This document shows, piece by piece, positions 9,852-17,484 of a DNA stretch of 64,000 nucleotides (position 1 is the first letter of the stretch; each line of letters begins with the position of its first letter). The stretch covers positions 248,001 to 312,000 of the forward strand of contig NZ_LXEI01000002.1 in the NCBI RefSeq assembly GCF_001642835.1, given 5' to 3'. The position numbers and the translations under genes were made by a program. Source of the DNA: Pseudotamlana agarivorans. GTDB lineage: Bacteria; Bacteroidota; Bacteroidia; Flavobacteriales; Flavobacteriaceae. The notes beneath the pieces were generated by a model. That model saw nothing but the letters and a program-made list of their open reading frames with translations, was not told where the DNA came from and searched no databases.

Positions 9852-10676
9852 TTATAAATCGCGACGTTTTAATAGTTTATAAGATAAAAACACAAATAAG
9901 AAGGTCCATCCGAGAACGATAATGATTTCATAGGCATGTACGCTATAGTCGTATGCCAAGTTGACCTTGTCTGGAAACTTGGACATAGTTATACGTTGAA
10001 AGGGTTCATCTATGAGTTTGTACATTGATTTTAGAGGAAAGAAATTTTGAATGCTTTCGGCTGTTTTGCTGTTAAATTTCCAAGCTAGAATACCAAATGC
10101 AATCCATTCAGCAATAAACAAAATGAATAGAAATCCTAAAGCAAAGGCCGAACGTTTTACCAACATACCAAAAAACAAACAGAGGCTAAAAAAGCCAACA
10201 AGTTTTACGAAGTAAGCTAATAAAAATTCAATGTTAGTAAAGATTATTGATACCTCATTATAACTCGAATAATATAAACCAATACTTAAGGTAATAAAGA
10301 ATATAAGTATGGTAGAAATTAATGAAAAGAAGACAATAGTATAGAATTTCGATAAAATAAATTCCTTTTTACTAAGGCCATCAATGAGGTTTTGTTTAAT
10401 CGTTTTATTGCTGTATTCATTACCAATCATGCTCACCACTACAATGGCAAAAAAGAATTTGAATTGTGAAGCAAAAAAGGTGGTTAGGTGCCAGATTAGC
10501 GGAAAATTAAAAACGCCAAGTTCACCTAGTTCTAAGGTAAAAAAACCAAAGACATTAATTTTTAATGAAGAAAGTAATATAACGAAAAAGGGTAATATAA
10601 ACGATATAAAAATTAAGACTCTACTGGCGCGGTTTAGCAGGAGCTTTTGCAATTCTAAGTTTAAAAGTCGGAACAT
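9852..10676 (-). CDS. ABC-2 type transporter permease
   Basis: A 274-residue inner-membrane protein with about six hydrophobic segments: one near residues 20-40, one near 60-85, three between about 100 and 200, and one near 250-268. The motif SMIGNEYSNKTIKQNLIDGL is typical of ABC-2 permeases of the type that export drugs, lipids or peptides (NatB/CcmB-like topology). The ATP-binding gene lies 22 bp upstream on the same strand, so the two make one exporter. The substrate cannot be told from sequence. The adjacent large T9SS protein is only weakly suggestive, because T9SS cargo crosses the inner membrane by Sec. Confidence 0.85.
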   Translation of the reverse strand: MFRLLNLELQKLLLNRASRVLIFISFILPFFVILLSSLKINVFGFFTLELGELGVFNFPLIWHLTTFFASQFKFFFAIVVVSMIGNEYSNKTIKQNLIDGLSKKEFILSKFYTIVFFSLISTILIFFITLSIGLYYSSYNEVSIIFTNIEFLLAYFVKLVGFFSLCLFFGMLVKRSAFALGFLFILFIAEWIAFGILAWKFNSKTAESIQNFFPLKSMYKLIDEPFQRITMSKFPDKVNLAYDYSVHAYEIIIVLGWTFLFVFLSYKLLKRRDL

Positions 10677-10698
10677 TTAAAATGGTTTTTTTTGACAG

Positions 10699-11598
10699 TT
10701 AATTATGGTCTGTAAGTTGTAAAAATTGTTCTTCTAAACTTTCTTTACGCTGTACCAAGTGAGTCAGTATAATTTGGTTGTCGAACATGAATTTGTTGAA
10801 GTCTTCTGATAGCATTGGTTCATTCAAATGAGCGGTAATCATTTGGTTGTCGTTAACTTTAATAGTTCCAAACGCATTATGGTTTTCTAAAAGTTCAATT
10901 AATTTTGAGTTGTTATTGGATGTCACTTCAAAAAAACCATGTGTAGAAATCATGGCATCTACACGACCGGAATACAGTTTCACACCTTTGCGTAAAACCA
11001 CCACATGCGAACATACTTTTTCAACTTCATCTAACAAGTGGGAGGCTAACAAAATGGTAGTGCCTTTAGCGGCAATCTGTTTTATAATTTCTCGTATTTG
11101 ATGGATGCCTTGGGGATCTAAACCGTTAGTAGGCTCGTCTAGGATTAATATTTGTGGATCGTTTAAAAGGGCAGAGGCAATGGCTAGCCGTTGTTTCATA
11201 CCTAAAGAAAAAGTACTAAACTTACTGTGTTTTCTTTCTAAAAGGCCTACGATCTCTAGTTTTTCTTCAATTTTACTAATATCAACACCTTTAATTTTAC
11301 AAACGAGTTTCAGGTTTTGAACAGCCGTCATGTAAGGGTAAAAGTTGGGGCGTTCGATAATAGCACCAACATGCTTTAATGCTTCATGTGTGGTCATCGT
11401 TCCATCAAACCATTGAAATTGGCCTTCCGTTTTATTTACAACATTTAAAACAATACCTAGGGTGGTCGATTTTCCGCTACCATTGGGACCTAGAATACCA
11501 TAAACATTACCTTTTTTAATGGTAAAGGATAAATTATTAACGGCAGTTAATGACCCGAATTTTTTAGTGAGATTTTCAATTTTTAGAATGGTTTCCAA
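10699..11598 (-). CDS. ABC transporter ATP-binding protein
   Basis: A 299-residue cytoplasmic ATPase that powers the permease encoded just downstream. Visible motifs are Walker A GPNGSGKST (about residues 38-46), the signature FSLGMKQRLA, Walker B ILILDEPTNGLDPQG and the switch histidine in LLASHLLDEVEKV. The ~80-residue C-terminal tail after the nucleotide-binding domain is common in the bacitracin/lantibiotic-exporter-like subgroup (BcrA/DRA type). The start at 11598 gives the expected METILKIENLTKKFG N-terminus. The gene is divergent from the kinase-fold gene at 11721, with a 122-bp gap between. The family assignment is firm; the substrate is unknown. Confidence 0.92.
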   Translation of the reverse strand: METILKIENLTKKFGSLTAVNNLSFTIKKGNVYGILGPNGSGKSTTLGIVLNVVNKTEGQFQWFDGTMTTHEALKHVGAIIERPNFYPYMTAVQNLKLVCKIKGVDISKIEEKLEIVGLLERKHSKFSTFSLGMKQRLAIASALLNDPQILILDEPTNGLDPQGIHQIREIIKQIAAKGTTILLASHLLDEVEKVCSHVVVLRKGVKLYSGRVDAMISTHGFFEVTSNNNSKLIELLENHNAFGTIKVNDNQMITAHLNEPMLSEDFNKFMFDNQIILTHLVQRKESLEEQFLQLTDHN

Positions 11599-11720
11599 AA
11601 GTGTAAATTTTAAAAGTTAACTTTTTAGGCTTTTTGGTAATCATAAATATGACGAATCCTATGCCATATTGTTACACAATATCTTTTTAAAAAGCTTAAA
11701 TTTGAGGAAGATTAGTCGTT

Positions 11721-12794
11721 ATGCAAGATTTAAAAATATCAAAGAGAAAACCATCTTATCCTATAACCCCGAAGTTACAAAAGTATTTATCACGATATAA
11801 TAGAAATATAGAAATCCCTATTTTTTATGATGATTTACTTCGATTTCAAGGCTCTGTTGTAGTATACGATAAAGATGATAACGATACACTTTGGATTCGC
11901 GTTTACTTTAATGAATTTGAACGTGAAGAGATAGAGTCCTCGCTAAAAAAAGTGTATACCATATTTCATTCTGATGGTAATGAAAACATCTTGCCGTTTT
12001 TAAGTGTTGATGCTATTGATTATTGCACCTTTGGGAACTCGAAGCCTTTTAGGATTAAAATTAGAAATGTTTTAAATGACAACTCCACGTATTTTTATAT
12101 TAAAACCGCTGATGCATCTCGTGTATATGGGCTAGAGTTAGAGCATATGCTATCGCCATATAATTTGAATTATTTGGTTTATGAAAATACTTTAATTGAA
12201 GAACATATAGCGGGTATTCCAGGTGACGAGTTTATAAAGAACATGCTGCCAAATTGTAGTAAATCGGAAAAAGCGCAAATAGCTAAAGAGTTTGTGAAGT
12301 TTAATGAGCGCTGTATGATTCGTTTATTGGGAGATATGCGCTCCTATAATTATGTTATTGTACCTACCCACGATTTTGATAAAGTGGTTTATAAAATTAG
12401 AGCCATCGATTTTGATCAGCAGTGCTATGAAGGGAAATTTAATATTTACCGACCTCAGTTTTTTAAAGAAAACTATGAAATGGTTCAATTGGTCTCTAAT
12501 ATTATTCAGAAATTATCTATAGATCAATATAAAACTGAAGAACGTTCTATTTTGGTTAAACGTCTCAAAAGTTCACATGTTCGTGTAGAAATGTTGTTAG
12601 ATAGTTTAGAAAATGATGTGATTTCTACTGAAGAAAATATTCAATTACTAAAAACAACCATCTTTAATTATACCCATGATGTTAACTTTAAAAAGAGCAA
12701 AAACATGGGCGAAATTTTGAGGTTTTCTTTAGAGTTTCTAACAAGAAACTATGAAAATGTCAATTTAGAAGCGCTAAAAAGGAAGAAATACTAG
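11721..12794 (+). CDS. Uncharacterised protein with probable protein-kinase-like fold
   Basis: A 357-residue protein without signal peptide or membrane segment. I do not recognise a named family. The layout matches the kinase-like fold: a beta-3-type lysine in YFYIKTA (K128), acidic residues in a following helix (E139/E141), a hinge-like EEHIAGIPGDEF (160-171), a catalytic-loop-like GDMRSYNYVIV (D205, N210) and a metal-binding-like IDFDQ (D230, D232). These are the spacings seen in aminoglycoside-phosphotransferase-type enzymes. The N-terminal ~100 residues and C-terminal ~110 residues (mostly helical) are unassigned. A TAAATTTG box lies at 11697-11704. The stop overlaps the stop of the convergent gene at 12791. 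A substrate cannot be proposed. Confidence 0.75.
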   Translation: MQDLKISKRKPSYPITPKLQKYLSRYNRNIEIPIFYDDLLRFQGSVVVYDKDDNDTLWIRVYFNEFEREEIESSLKKVYTIFHSDGNENILPFLSVDAIDYCTFGNSKPFRIKIRNVLNDNSTYFYIKTADASRVYGLELEHMLSPYNLNYLVYENTLIEEHIAGIPGDEFIKNMLPNCSKSEKAQIAKEFVKFNERCMIRLLGDMRSYNYVIVPTHDFDKVVYKIRAIDFDQQCYEGKFNIYRPQFFKENYEMVQLVSNIIQKLSIDQYKTEERSILVKRLKSSHVRVEMLLDSLENDVISTEENIQLLKTTIFNYTHDVNFKKSKNMGEILRFSLEFLTRNYENVNLEALKRKKY

Positions 12795-13306
12795 TTCCAG
12801 TTTTCGTCAAAATCTAACTGGTCGTAATCTTCAGGATCGAAATCATCTTCAAATTCGTTAAAATCATCAAGAGCATCGGCTTCAAAAGTTTTTTCTGGAG
12901 CAGATTCGGGCACTTGACCTTGTACGTACATCAGGTTAGGGTAGTCGTGTCCTTCAGTTTCTTCAACGATTTCTGCTAATTCAACAAAGAATGTCCACAT
13001 ACTTAAAAAGTCGTAAACGTAGATAAGTTTCGTCTGATTTTCATCCAGAAGACCATCTAAAGATGTTTCGTGCATTAAACGCGCTGTAGCTTCTTCACTT
13101 AAATCGAATAAAGAGATTTCTTCACCTTGTTCCCAGATATCATTACTTACGTAGAAAGAGGCCATTTCGGTACCATCAAAGCCAAACGACTGCGTGATGA
13201 TATTGTGTAAATCTTCAAGCGTATCGCTATCACGAATTTCTAAATCGCGAAAAACGTCTTCGTCGGTGGTATCGTTGTCTAATATGACTCTAAATCTGTA
13301 AATCAT
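12791..13306 (-). CDS. Plasmid pRiA4b ORF-3-like family protein
   Basis: A 171-residue cytoplasmic protein. The N-terminus (MIYRFRVIL, then DSDTLEDLHNIITQSFGFDG) and the central YVYDFLSMWTFFVELAEIV match the pRiA4b ORF-3 family (Pfam PF07929), which has no established biochemical function. The last ~35 residues are extremely acidic (DDFNEFEDDFDPEDYDQ), a tail that could mimic nucleic acid or bind a basic partner; that is inference. A perfect -7 box (TACCTTTG) lies at 13326-13333, between this gene and the stop of the heme A synthase gene, so it probably has its own promoter. Its TAG stop lies within the same CTAG that ends the convergent gene. Confidence 0.8.
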   Translation of the reverse strand: MIYRFRVILDNDTTDEDVFRDLEIRDSDTLEDLHNIITQSFGFDGTEMASFYVSNDIWEQGEEISLFDLSEEATARLMHETSLDGLLDENQTKLIYVYDFLSMWTFFVELAEIVEETEGHDYPNLMYVQGQVPESAPEKTFEADALDDFNEFEDDFDPEDYDQLDFDENWN

Positions 13307-13325
13307 TGGTGAAAAAATTAAAGCA

Positions 13326-13333
13326 CAAAGGTA
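13326..13333 (-). promoter_or_regulatory. -7 box (TACCTTTG) upstream of the pRiA4b-like gene
   Basis: Read on the minus strand, this is an exact TAnnTTTG match ending 19 bp before the ATG at 13306. No clear TTG lies at the -33 position. It places a start site in the 38-bp gap after the heme A synthase gene. Confidence 0.45.
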
Positions 13334-13344
13334 TGTTATTTAAA

Positions 13345-14358
13345 CTATTTAGTAAAACGATGTAAAGTAAAAGTCATACTCGTTAACAAGAAAAAGGCTC
13401 CGACTTGATGGGCAATTCCTAATCCTAAGGGTACTTGATAAATAAGGGTGAAAACTCCTAATGAAAACTGTAATAATACGAGAAGTATTAAAGAATTAAC
13501 ACCTTGTTTTTGATGTGCTGTTAGCGTAAACTTGTTAGATTTTCTCCAAATTAAGAAAATGAATAACACCACCACAAAAGCTAAAATACGATGCACAAAC
13601 TGAATCCCACTTGGGTTTTCAATTAAGTTTTTATAAAAAGGATCTAATACGTAAACGGTGTGATGTATAAACTTGCCTTCACTCATTAATGGCCAATGGT
13701 TGTGCATTAAACCAGCCTTTAAACCAGCAATAAAAGCGCCATAAATAATTTGAATAATTAAAACAATGTAGCCCCAAATAAGCAGTCTTTTCATGGGGAT
13801 ATTGGCGGGTTTGCGTATGGGAAACATGAGATCTAAGGCTACCCAAAGTGTAGCAGCAAAAGTTAAAAAGGCGGTTACGAGATGTGCTGCTAATCTATAG
13901 TGACTTACATCTGGCATATCTACCAAGCCACTTTTAACCATGTACCAGCCTAAAAAGCCTTGAAAAGCTCCTAGAGCTAATAACACCATGCATTTTTTTA
14001 TGGTGCTTTTACTAAGCTGTTTTCTAATTAAAAAATATAAAAACGGAATAATAAAGACCAATCCTATGGAACGCCCTATAACACGGTGTAGCCACTCCCA
14101 GAAGTAAATGTTTTTAAAATCTTCTATATTAAAATGATTATTATAGGCATGATACTCCGGATGTTGTTTGTAGAGGTCAAAAGCTACTTGCCATTCTTGA
14201 TCCCCAATAGGCGGAATGGTTCCAGTAATTAATCGGTAGTTTGAAATGGATAAACCTGAGTCGGTCAATCTAGTGATACCACCAACTACAACCATTATGA
14301 AAATCAGGAAACAGCCTGTTAGTAGCCAGTATATTACGTTTTTGTTGTCTTTTTTCAT
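13345..14358 (-). CDS. ctaA: Heme A synthase (COX15/CtaA)
   Basis: An integral membrane enzyme that oxidises heme O to heme A for aa3-type cytochrome oxidases. From the ATG at 14358 the protein has 337 residues and about eight membrane segments. The diagnostic N-terminal stretch VGGITRLTDSGLSISNYRL, heme-ligand-type histidines in WEWLHRVIGR, HLVTA and FVHRILAF, and the C-terminal GLGIAHQVGAFFLL are visible. A longer reading would need a TTG at 14382, which falls inside an 8-bp-period repeat, so I prefer the ATG. Unlike the E. coli heme O pathway layout, no ctaB or oxidase gene is adjacent here. Confidence 0.95.
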   Translation of the reverse strand: MKKDNKNVIYWLLTGCFLIFIMVVVGGITRLTDSGLSISNYRLITGTIPPIGDQEWQVAFDLYKQHPEYHAYNNHFNIEDFKNIYFWEWLHRVIGRSIGLVFIIPFLYFLIRKQLSKSTIKKCMVLLALGAFQGFLGWYMVKSGLVDMPDVSHYRLAAHLVTAFLTFAATLWVALDLMFPIRKPANIPMKRLLIWGYIVLIIQIIYGAFIAGLKAGLMHNHWPLMSEGKFIHHTVYVLDPFYKNLIENPSGIQFVHRILAFVVVLFIFLIWRKSNKFTLTAHQKQGVNSLILLVLLQFSLGVFTLIYQVPLGLGIAHQVGAFFLLTSMTFTLHRFTK

Positions 14359-14376
14359 GGTTTTGGAGTTGCTGAG

Positions 14377-14416
14377 TTTCAAAGCTTCAAAGTTTCAAAG
14401 ACTCATGGCTTCAAAG
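14377..14416 (+). repeat. 8-bp-period CAAAG repeat, left flank of the S23-like gene
   Basis: Five 8-bp steps: TTTCAAAG, CTTCAAAG, TTTCAAAG, ACTCATGG (degenerate) and CTTCAAAG. A matching array in the opposite orientation (NNNCTTTG) lies at 14898-14929, on the other side of the four-helix-bundle gene. The pair forms imperfect flanking inverted repeats. Confidence 0.7.
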
Positions 14417-14496
14417 TGATCTCTAGTTTGTTAATCTTTGTTTTATTTTAATTGTTTTTTTCCCTCTGCGATTCTGTTACTTTCCCACTCTAACGC

Positions 14497-14859
14497 TTAA
14501 CCCTTAATTCTTCTGATGAAACTAGTGAGCATACGTTCAATTTCTCTTTTGTCTAAAAATAATTTATTGAAATTTTCTTCTTTTAAAAATGATAAATTAT
14601 AAGCTATTTCTAGTTGTGTTTGTAATTCGAATAAAGAACTTAAAGCTATATTTAAAAATCGTAAATAATCTTTTGTGCCATCTCTGCCATAACCTTCAGC
14701 AATATTACTGGGAATTGATGTTGCAGATCTTTTTATTTGAGAAGTGAGTACATACAGTTCGTCTTGAGGAAAGCTTTTAACACTACGGTATACTTCCGTG
14801 ACTAAAGACATAGATTTTTGCCAAACTAATAACTTTCTATAGGTGTAACTGTTTTGCAT
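14497..14859 (-). CDS. Four helix bundle protein (S23/23S rRNA intervening-sequence type)
   Basis: A 120-residue, all-helical protein of the four-helix-bundle family that includes products encoded by 23S rRNA intervening sequences and the diversity-generating-element protein Avd. Family marks are YRKLLVWQKSMSLVTEVY, FPQDELYVLTSQIKRSATSI and PSNIAEGYGRDGTKDYLRFL. The biochemical role is unknown; Avd binds nucleic acid and a reverse transcriptase, but none is nearby. The gene sits between ctaA and cca and is flanked on both sides by 8-bp-period CAAAG/CTTTG arrays in opposite orientation, which suggests that it arrived as a small unit. Its own promoter is not clear. Confidence 0.9.
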   Translation of the reverse strand: MQNSYTYRKLLVWQKSMSLVTEVYRSVKSFPQDELYVLTSQIKRSATSIPSNIAEGYGRDGTKDYLRFLNIALSSLFELQTQLEIAYNLSFLKEENFNKLFLDKREIERMLTSFIRRIKG

Positions 14860-14897
14860 ATTGAATCACTTATTCTTCGTAACTTAGAGTATCAAAG

Positions 14898-14929
14898 TTA
14901 CTTTGTAGCTTTGCGACTTTGGAACTTTG
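14898..14929 (-). repeat. 8-bp-period CTTTG repeat, right flank of the S23-like gene
   Basis: Four consecutive 8-bp units on the plus strand: TTACTTTG, TAGCTTTG, CGACTTTG, GAACTTTG. They are the inverse of the CAAAG units at 14377-14416. The first unit also pairs with CAAAG at 14893-14897 to make a short hairpin. Confidence 0.7.
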
Positions 14930-14956
14930 CTGCTGTAAGCCTCTATTACTATAAAA

Positions 14957-16375
14957 CTAACCTCCAACAGTAAGCCCCAATTTTCGTCCCTTCTCCAACA
15001 TAAAAGCATGTGCTGCTTCATATTCATTCGGAATTACGCCTTCTAAAATAGCTTCTTTAATAGCTTCTTTGATAATGCCAATTTCCCTAGAAGGTTTTAA
15101 GTTGAAAGCAGCGATAATTTCTTCACCAGAAATAGGAGGTTGGAAATTACGAACATGATCACGGGCTTCTACTTCAATAATTTTTTCACGAACAATTTTA
15201 AAGTTGTTGTGGTATTTATTGAACTTCTTCGGGTTTTTAGTAGTGATGTCTGCTTCACAGAGGGTCATTAAATCTTCTACATATTCACCAGCATCAAAAA
15301 CTAAACGGCGTACTGCCGAATCGGTTACGATGTCCTGAGCTAAAACAATAGGACGTGAACTCATAAACACCATTTTCTGTACAAACTTCATCTTGTCATT
15401 CAAAGGCATTTTTAAACGCTTGAACAGGTGATATACCATTTTCGAGCCTTCAAATTCATGGGCATGAAACGTCCAGCCTACTTTTTTACTAAACCTTTTA
15501 GTAGGTGCTTTACCTATATCGTGAAGCAATGCTGCCCAACGGAGCCAAACATTATCTGTGTTTTCAGCAATGTTATCTACGACTTCAAGGGTGTGGTAAA
15601 AATTGTCTTTGTGTCGTTGTCCCTCAATTTCGTCTATGCCTTTTAAAGCGGTAAGCTCAGGAAGAATATGTTTTAAAAGTCCTGTTTGCTCTAGCAATAA
15701 AAAACCAATGGAAGGTACTTTACTTTCTAAAATCTTATTGATTTCGGTAACAATACGTTCATTAGTGATAATTTTTATGCGATCACTATTTTTGGTTATG
15801 GCTTTTAAAGACTTGGCTTCAATGGTAAAATTTAATTGCGTTGCGAATCGAATAGCTCGTAGCATGCGCAAAGGGTCGTCACTATAAGTAATATCTGGAT
15901 CTAATGGCGTCCTGATAATTTTATCATTTAAATCTTGAACACCATTAAAGGGATCTAATAAATCACCAAAGTTCTCGGTGCTCAAATTTAAGGCCAATGC
16001 ATTTATAGTGAAATCTCTTCGGTTTTGGTCGTCGGCAAGAGTGCCGTTTTCAACTGCAGGATTTCTGCTGTCTTCTGTATATGATTCCTTTCTGGCACCA
16101 ACAAATTCAACTTCAATATCATCATAACGAAGCATGGCTGTACCATAAGTTTTAAATACTTGAACCTTAGGTTTATTTGGTAAGTTTTTGGCGACTTGCT
16201 TCGCTAGTTTTATACCATCACCAATGGCGACAACATCAATGTCTTTCGCCGTACCTCTTTTAAGTATAAAATCGCGTACAAAACCGCCAATAACATAAGA
16301 ATCTAATTGTAGTTCTTTTGCCGATTGCGAAATGATTTTAAATATTGGATGTTGTAATGCTTCTTTGTAATTCAT
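14957..16375 (-). CDS. cca: CCA tRNA nucleotidyltransferase / HD domain protein
   Basis: Adds or repairs the 3' CCA of tRNAs. The head domain shows [15 protein letters not shown], the catalytic carboxylates in [21 protein letters not shown] and the substrate-selecting [17 protein letters not shown]. An HD phosphohydrolase-type domain follows ([16 protein letters not shown]). I start at the ATG at 16375 (472 aa, [10 protein letters not shown]). An in-frame GTG at 16387 would add four residues but lies within the 17-bp inverted repeat that borders the GxxExxY gene, so it is unlikely to be the native start. tRNA-Leu in this window carries an encoded CCA, so here the enzyme may act mostly in repair or on other tRNAs. 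Confidence 0.95.
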   Translation of the reverse strand: MNYKEALQHPIFKIISQSAKELQLDSYVIGGFVRDFILKRGTAKDIDVVAIGDGIKLAKQVAKNLPNKPKVQVFKTYGTAMLRYDDIEVEFVGARKESYTEDSRNPAVENGTLADDQNRRDFTINALALNLSTENFGDLLDPFNGVQDLNDKIIRTPLDPDITYSDDPLRMLRAIRFATQLNFTIEAKSLKAITKNSDRIKIITNERIVTEINKILESKVPSIGFLLLEQTGLLKHILPELTALKGIDEIEGQRHKDNFYHTLEVVDNIAENTDNVWLRWAALLHDIGKAPTKRFSKKVGWTFHAHEFEGSKMVYHLFKRLKMPLNDKMKFVQKMVFMSSRPIVLAQDIVTDSAVRRLVFDAGEYVEDLMTLCEADITTKNPKKFNKYHNNFKIVREKIIEVEARDHVRNFQPPISGEEIIAAFNLKPSREIGIIKEAIKEAILEGVIPNEYEAAHAFMLEKGRKLGLTVGG

Positions 16376-16382
16376 TTTATTT

Positions 16383-16399
16383 GCCACTAATACACGAAT
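16383..16399 (+). repeat. Left inverted repeat bordering the GxxExxY gene
   Basis: GCCACTAATACACGAAT pairs, with one mismatch in 17, with the reverse complement of 16900-16916. The repeat lies immediately 5' of the cca ATG. Together the two arms enclose only the GxxExxY gene. Confidence 0.7.
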
Positions 16400-16403
16400 G
16401 TTT

Positions 16404-16778
16404 TTATAATACGATGCGTTTATGGTCTAGAAAATCTTTATGAAAATTCACCAAAAGTGCGAGTTTGTTTTGTGAGACTTTTAGGTAATTAATGCATTGT
16501 GAAATATGCTTGTCGTGTAAACTTTCTACAGATTTTATTTCCAATATTATTTTATCGAACACTACGAAATCTGCATAAAACTTGTGTTTTAAAACAATGT
16601 TTTTATAGTTAACGGAGTATTCTTTTTCTCTTTGAAACGGAATATTTCTTAATTTAAATTCATGTTCAATAGCATCTTTGTATACAATTTCAGAAAAGCC
16701 ACTTCCTAAGTTGTTGTAAACTTCGAATAAAACACCAACAATTTCATAGCTTTCGTCTTTATATACAATTTTAGACAT
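16404..16778 (-). CDS. GxxExxY family protein
   Basis: A 124-residue protein of the GxxExxY family, named for the motif seen here as GFSEIVY (residues 27-33). The segment [16 protein letters not shown] contains D70, E80 and K82 in the D-ExK arrangement of PD-(D/E)XK nuclease folds, so a nuclease-like core is plausible but unproven. The family is scattered in Bacteroidetes, Cyanobacteria and Planctomycetes, often as isolated genes. Here the gene is bordered by 17-bp inverted repeats (16383-16399 and 16900-16916; 16 of 17 match), between cca and the Sua5 gene. The repeats suggest movement as a small unit; no transposase is present. Confidence 0.9.
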   Translation of the reverse strand: MSKIVYKDESYEIVGVLFEVYNNLGSGFSEIVYKDAIEHEFKLRNIPFQREKEYSVNYKNIVLKHKFYADFVVFDKIILEIKSVESLHDKHISQCINYLKVSQNKLALLVNFHKDFLDHKRIVL

Positions 16779-16899
16779 TAAATTATAGTTTTTATTAGCC
16801 CCAATTCACCAACATTATAAAATGCTTTACCCCATTCTAAAACTAGAACTTAACATTTATTCTAGTTTGTTTCTTTTTTTAATGGCAAAAAGCAAAATT

Positions 16900-16916
16900 A
16901 TTCGTGTATTCGTGGC
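16900..16916 (-). repeat. Right inverted repeat bordering the GxxExxY gene
   Basis: ATTCGTGTATTCGTGGC, the partner of 16383-16399. It ends 5 bp before the stop of the Sua5 gene. Confidence 0.7.
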
Positions 16917-16921
16917 TGTTT

Positions 16922-17482
16922 TTACTTGCGTATAATCTTCACAACACCATTATTGCTTAATTTAATAATGGACGACGGTTTTGCGCAAATTTTTTCGTGA
17001 TGCAAATTTACAACATAGTCTACACCTTTTAAAATAGCGGGTGCTATTTCTTTGAATGAGCTTGGTGTTGGATGACCGCTAATATTCGCCGAAGTAGATA
17101 CTATGGCACCATTTAGTTTTCTGGAGAGCTGGTAACAAAATTCGTCATCTGGTATTCTAATCGCAATGGACCCATCATCGGCAATTAAATTTTTTGCTAA
17201 ATTTTGAGCATCATCATATATTATTGTCGTGGGTTTGTCGGTTACTTCAATAATATTTAAAGCAGCAGTGGGTACCTGTTTTACAAATTTAGTAAGCATT
17301 CGGTCGTCTGCAACTAAACAAATAAGCGCCTTACTATCAATGCGTTCTTTTAAATCGTAAACCTTTTTTACAGCTTCTGGGTTTGTAGCGTCACAACCAA
17401 TACCCCAAACGGTATCAGTAGGGTAGAGTATAATACCTCCTTGTTTTAAAGTATCTAAAGCGTTTTTAATTTCTGTTTGCAT
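16922..17482 (-). CDS. L-threonylcarbamoyladenylate synthase (Sua5/YrdC/TsaC)
   Basis: Makes threonylcarbamoyl-AMP from threonine, bicarbonate and ATP, the first step of t6A37 modification of ANN-decoding tRNAs. The 186-residue protein is the short YrdC-domain form without the Sua5 C-terminal domain. Visible motifs are GGIILYPTDTVWGIGCDATN, KALICLV, SIAIRIPDDEF and VSTSANISGHPTP. The gene lies 2 bp downstream of the preceding glycosyltransferase-like gene on the same strand, so the two are probably co-transcribed. Its stop is next to the right-hand inverted repeat of the GxxExxY unit. Confidence 0.95.
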   Translation of the reverse strand: MQTEIKNALDTLKQGGIILYPTDTVWGIGCDATNPEAVKKVYDLKERIDSKALICLVADDRMLTKFVKQVPTAALNIIEVTDKPTTIIYDDAQNLAKNLIADDGSIAIRIPDDEFCYQLSRKLNGAIVSTSANISGHPTPSSFKEIAPAILKGVDYVVNLHHEKICAKPSSIIKLSNNGVVKIIRK

Positions 17483-17484
17483 AA

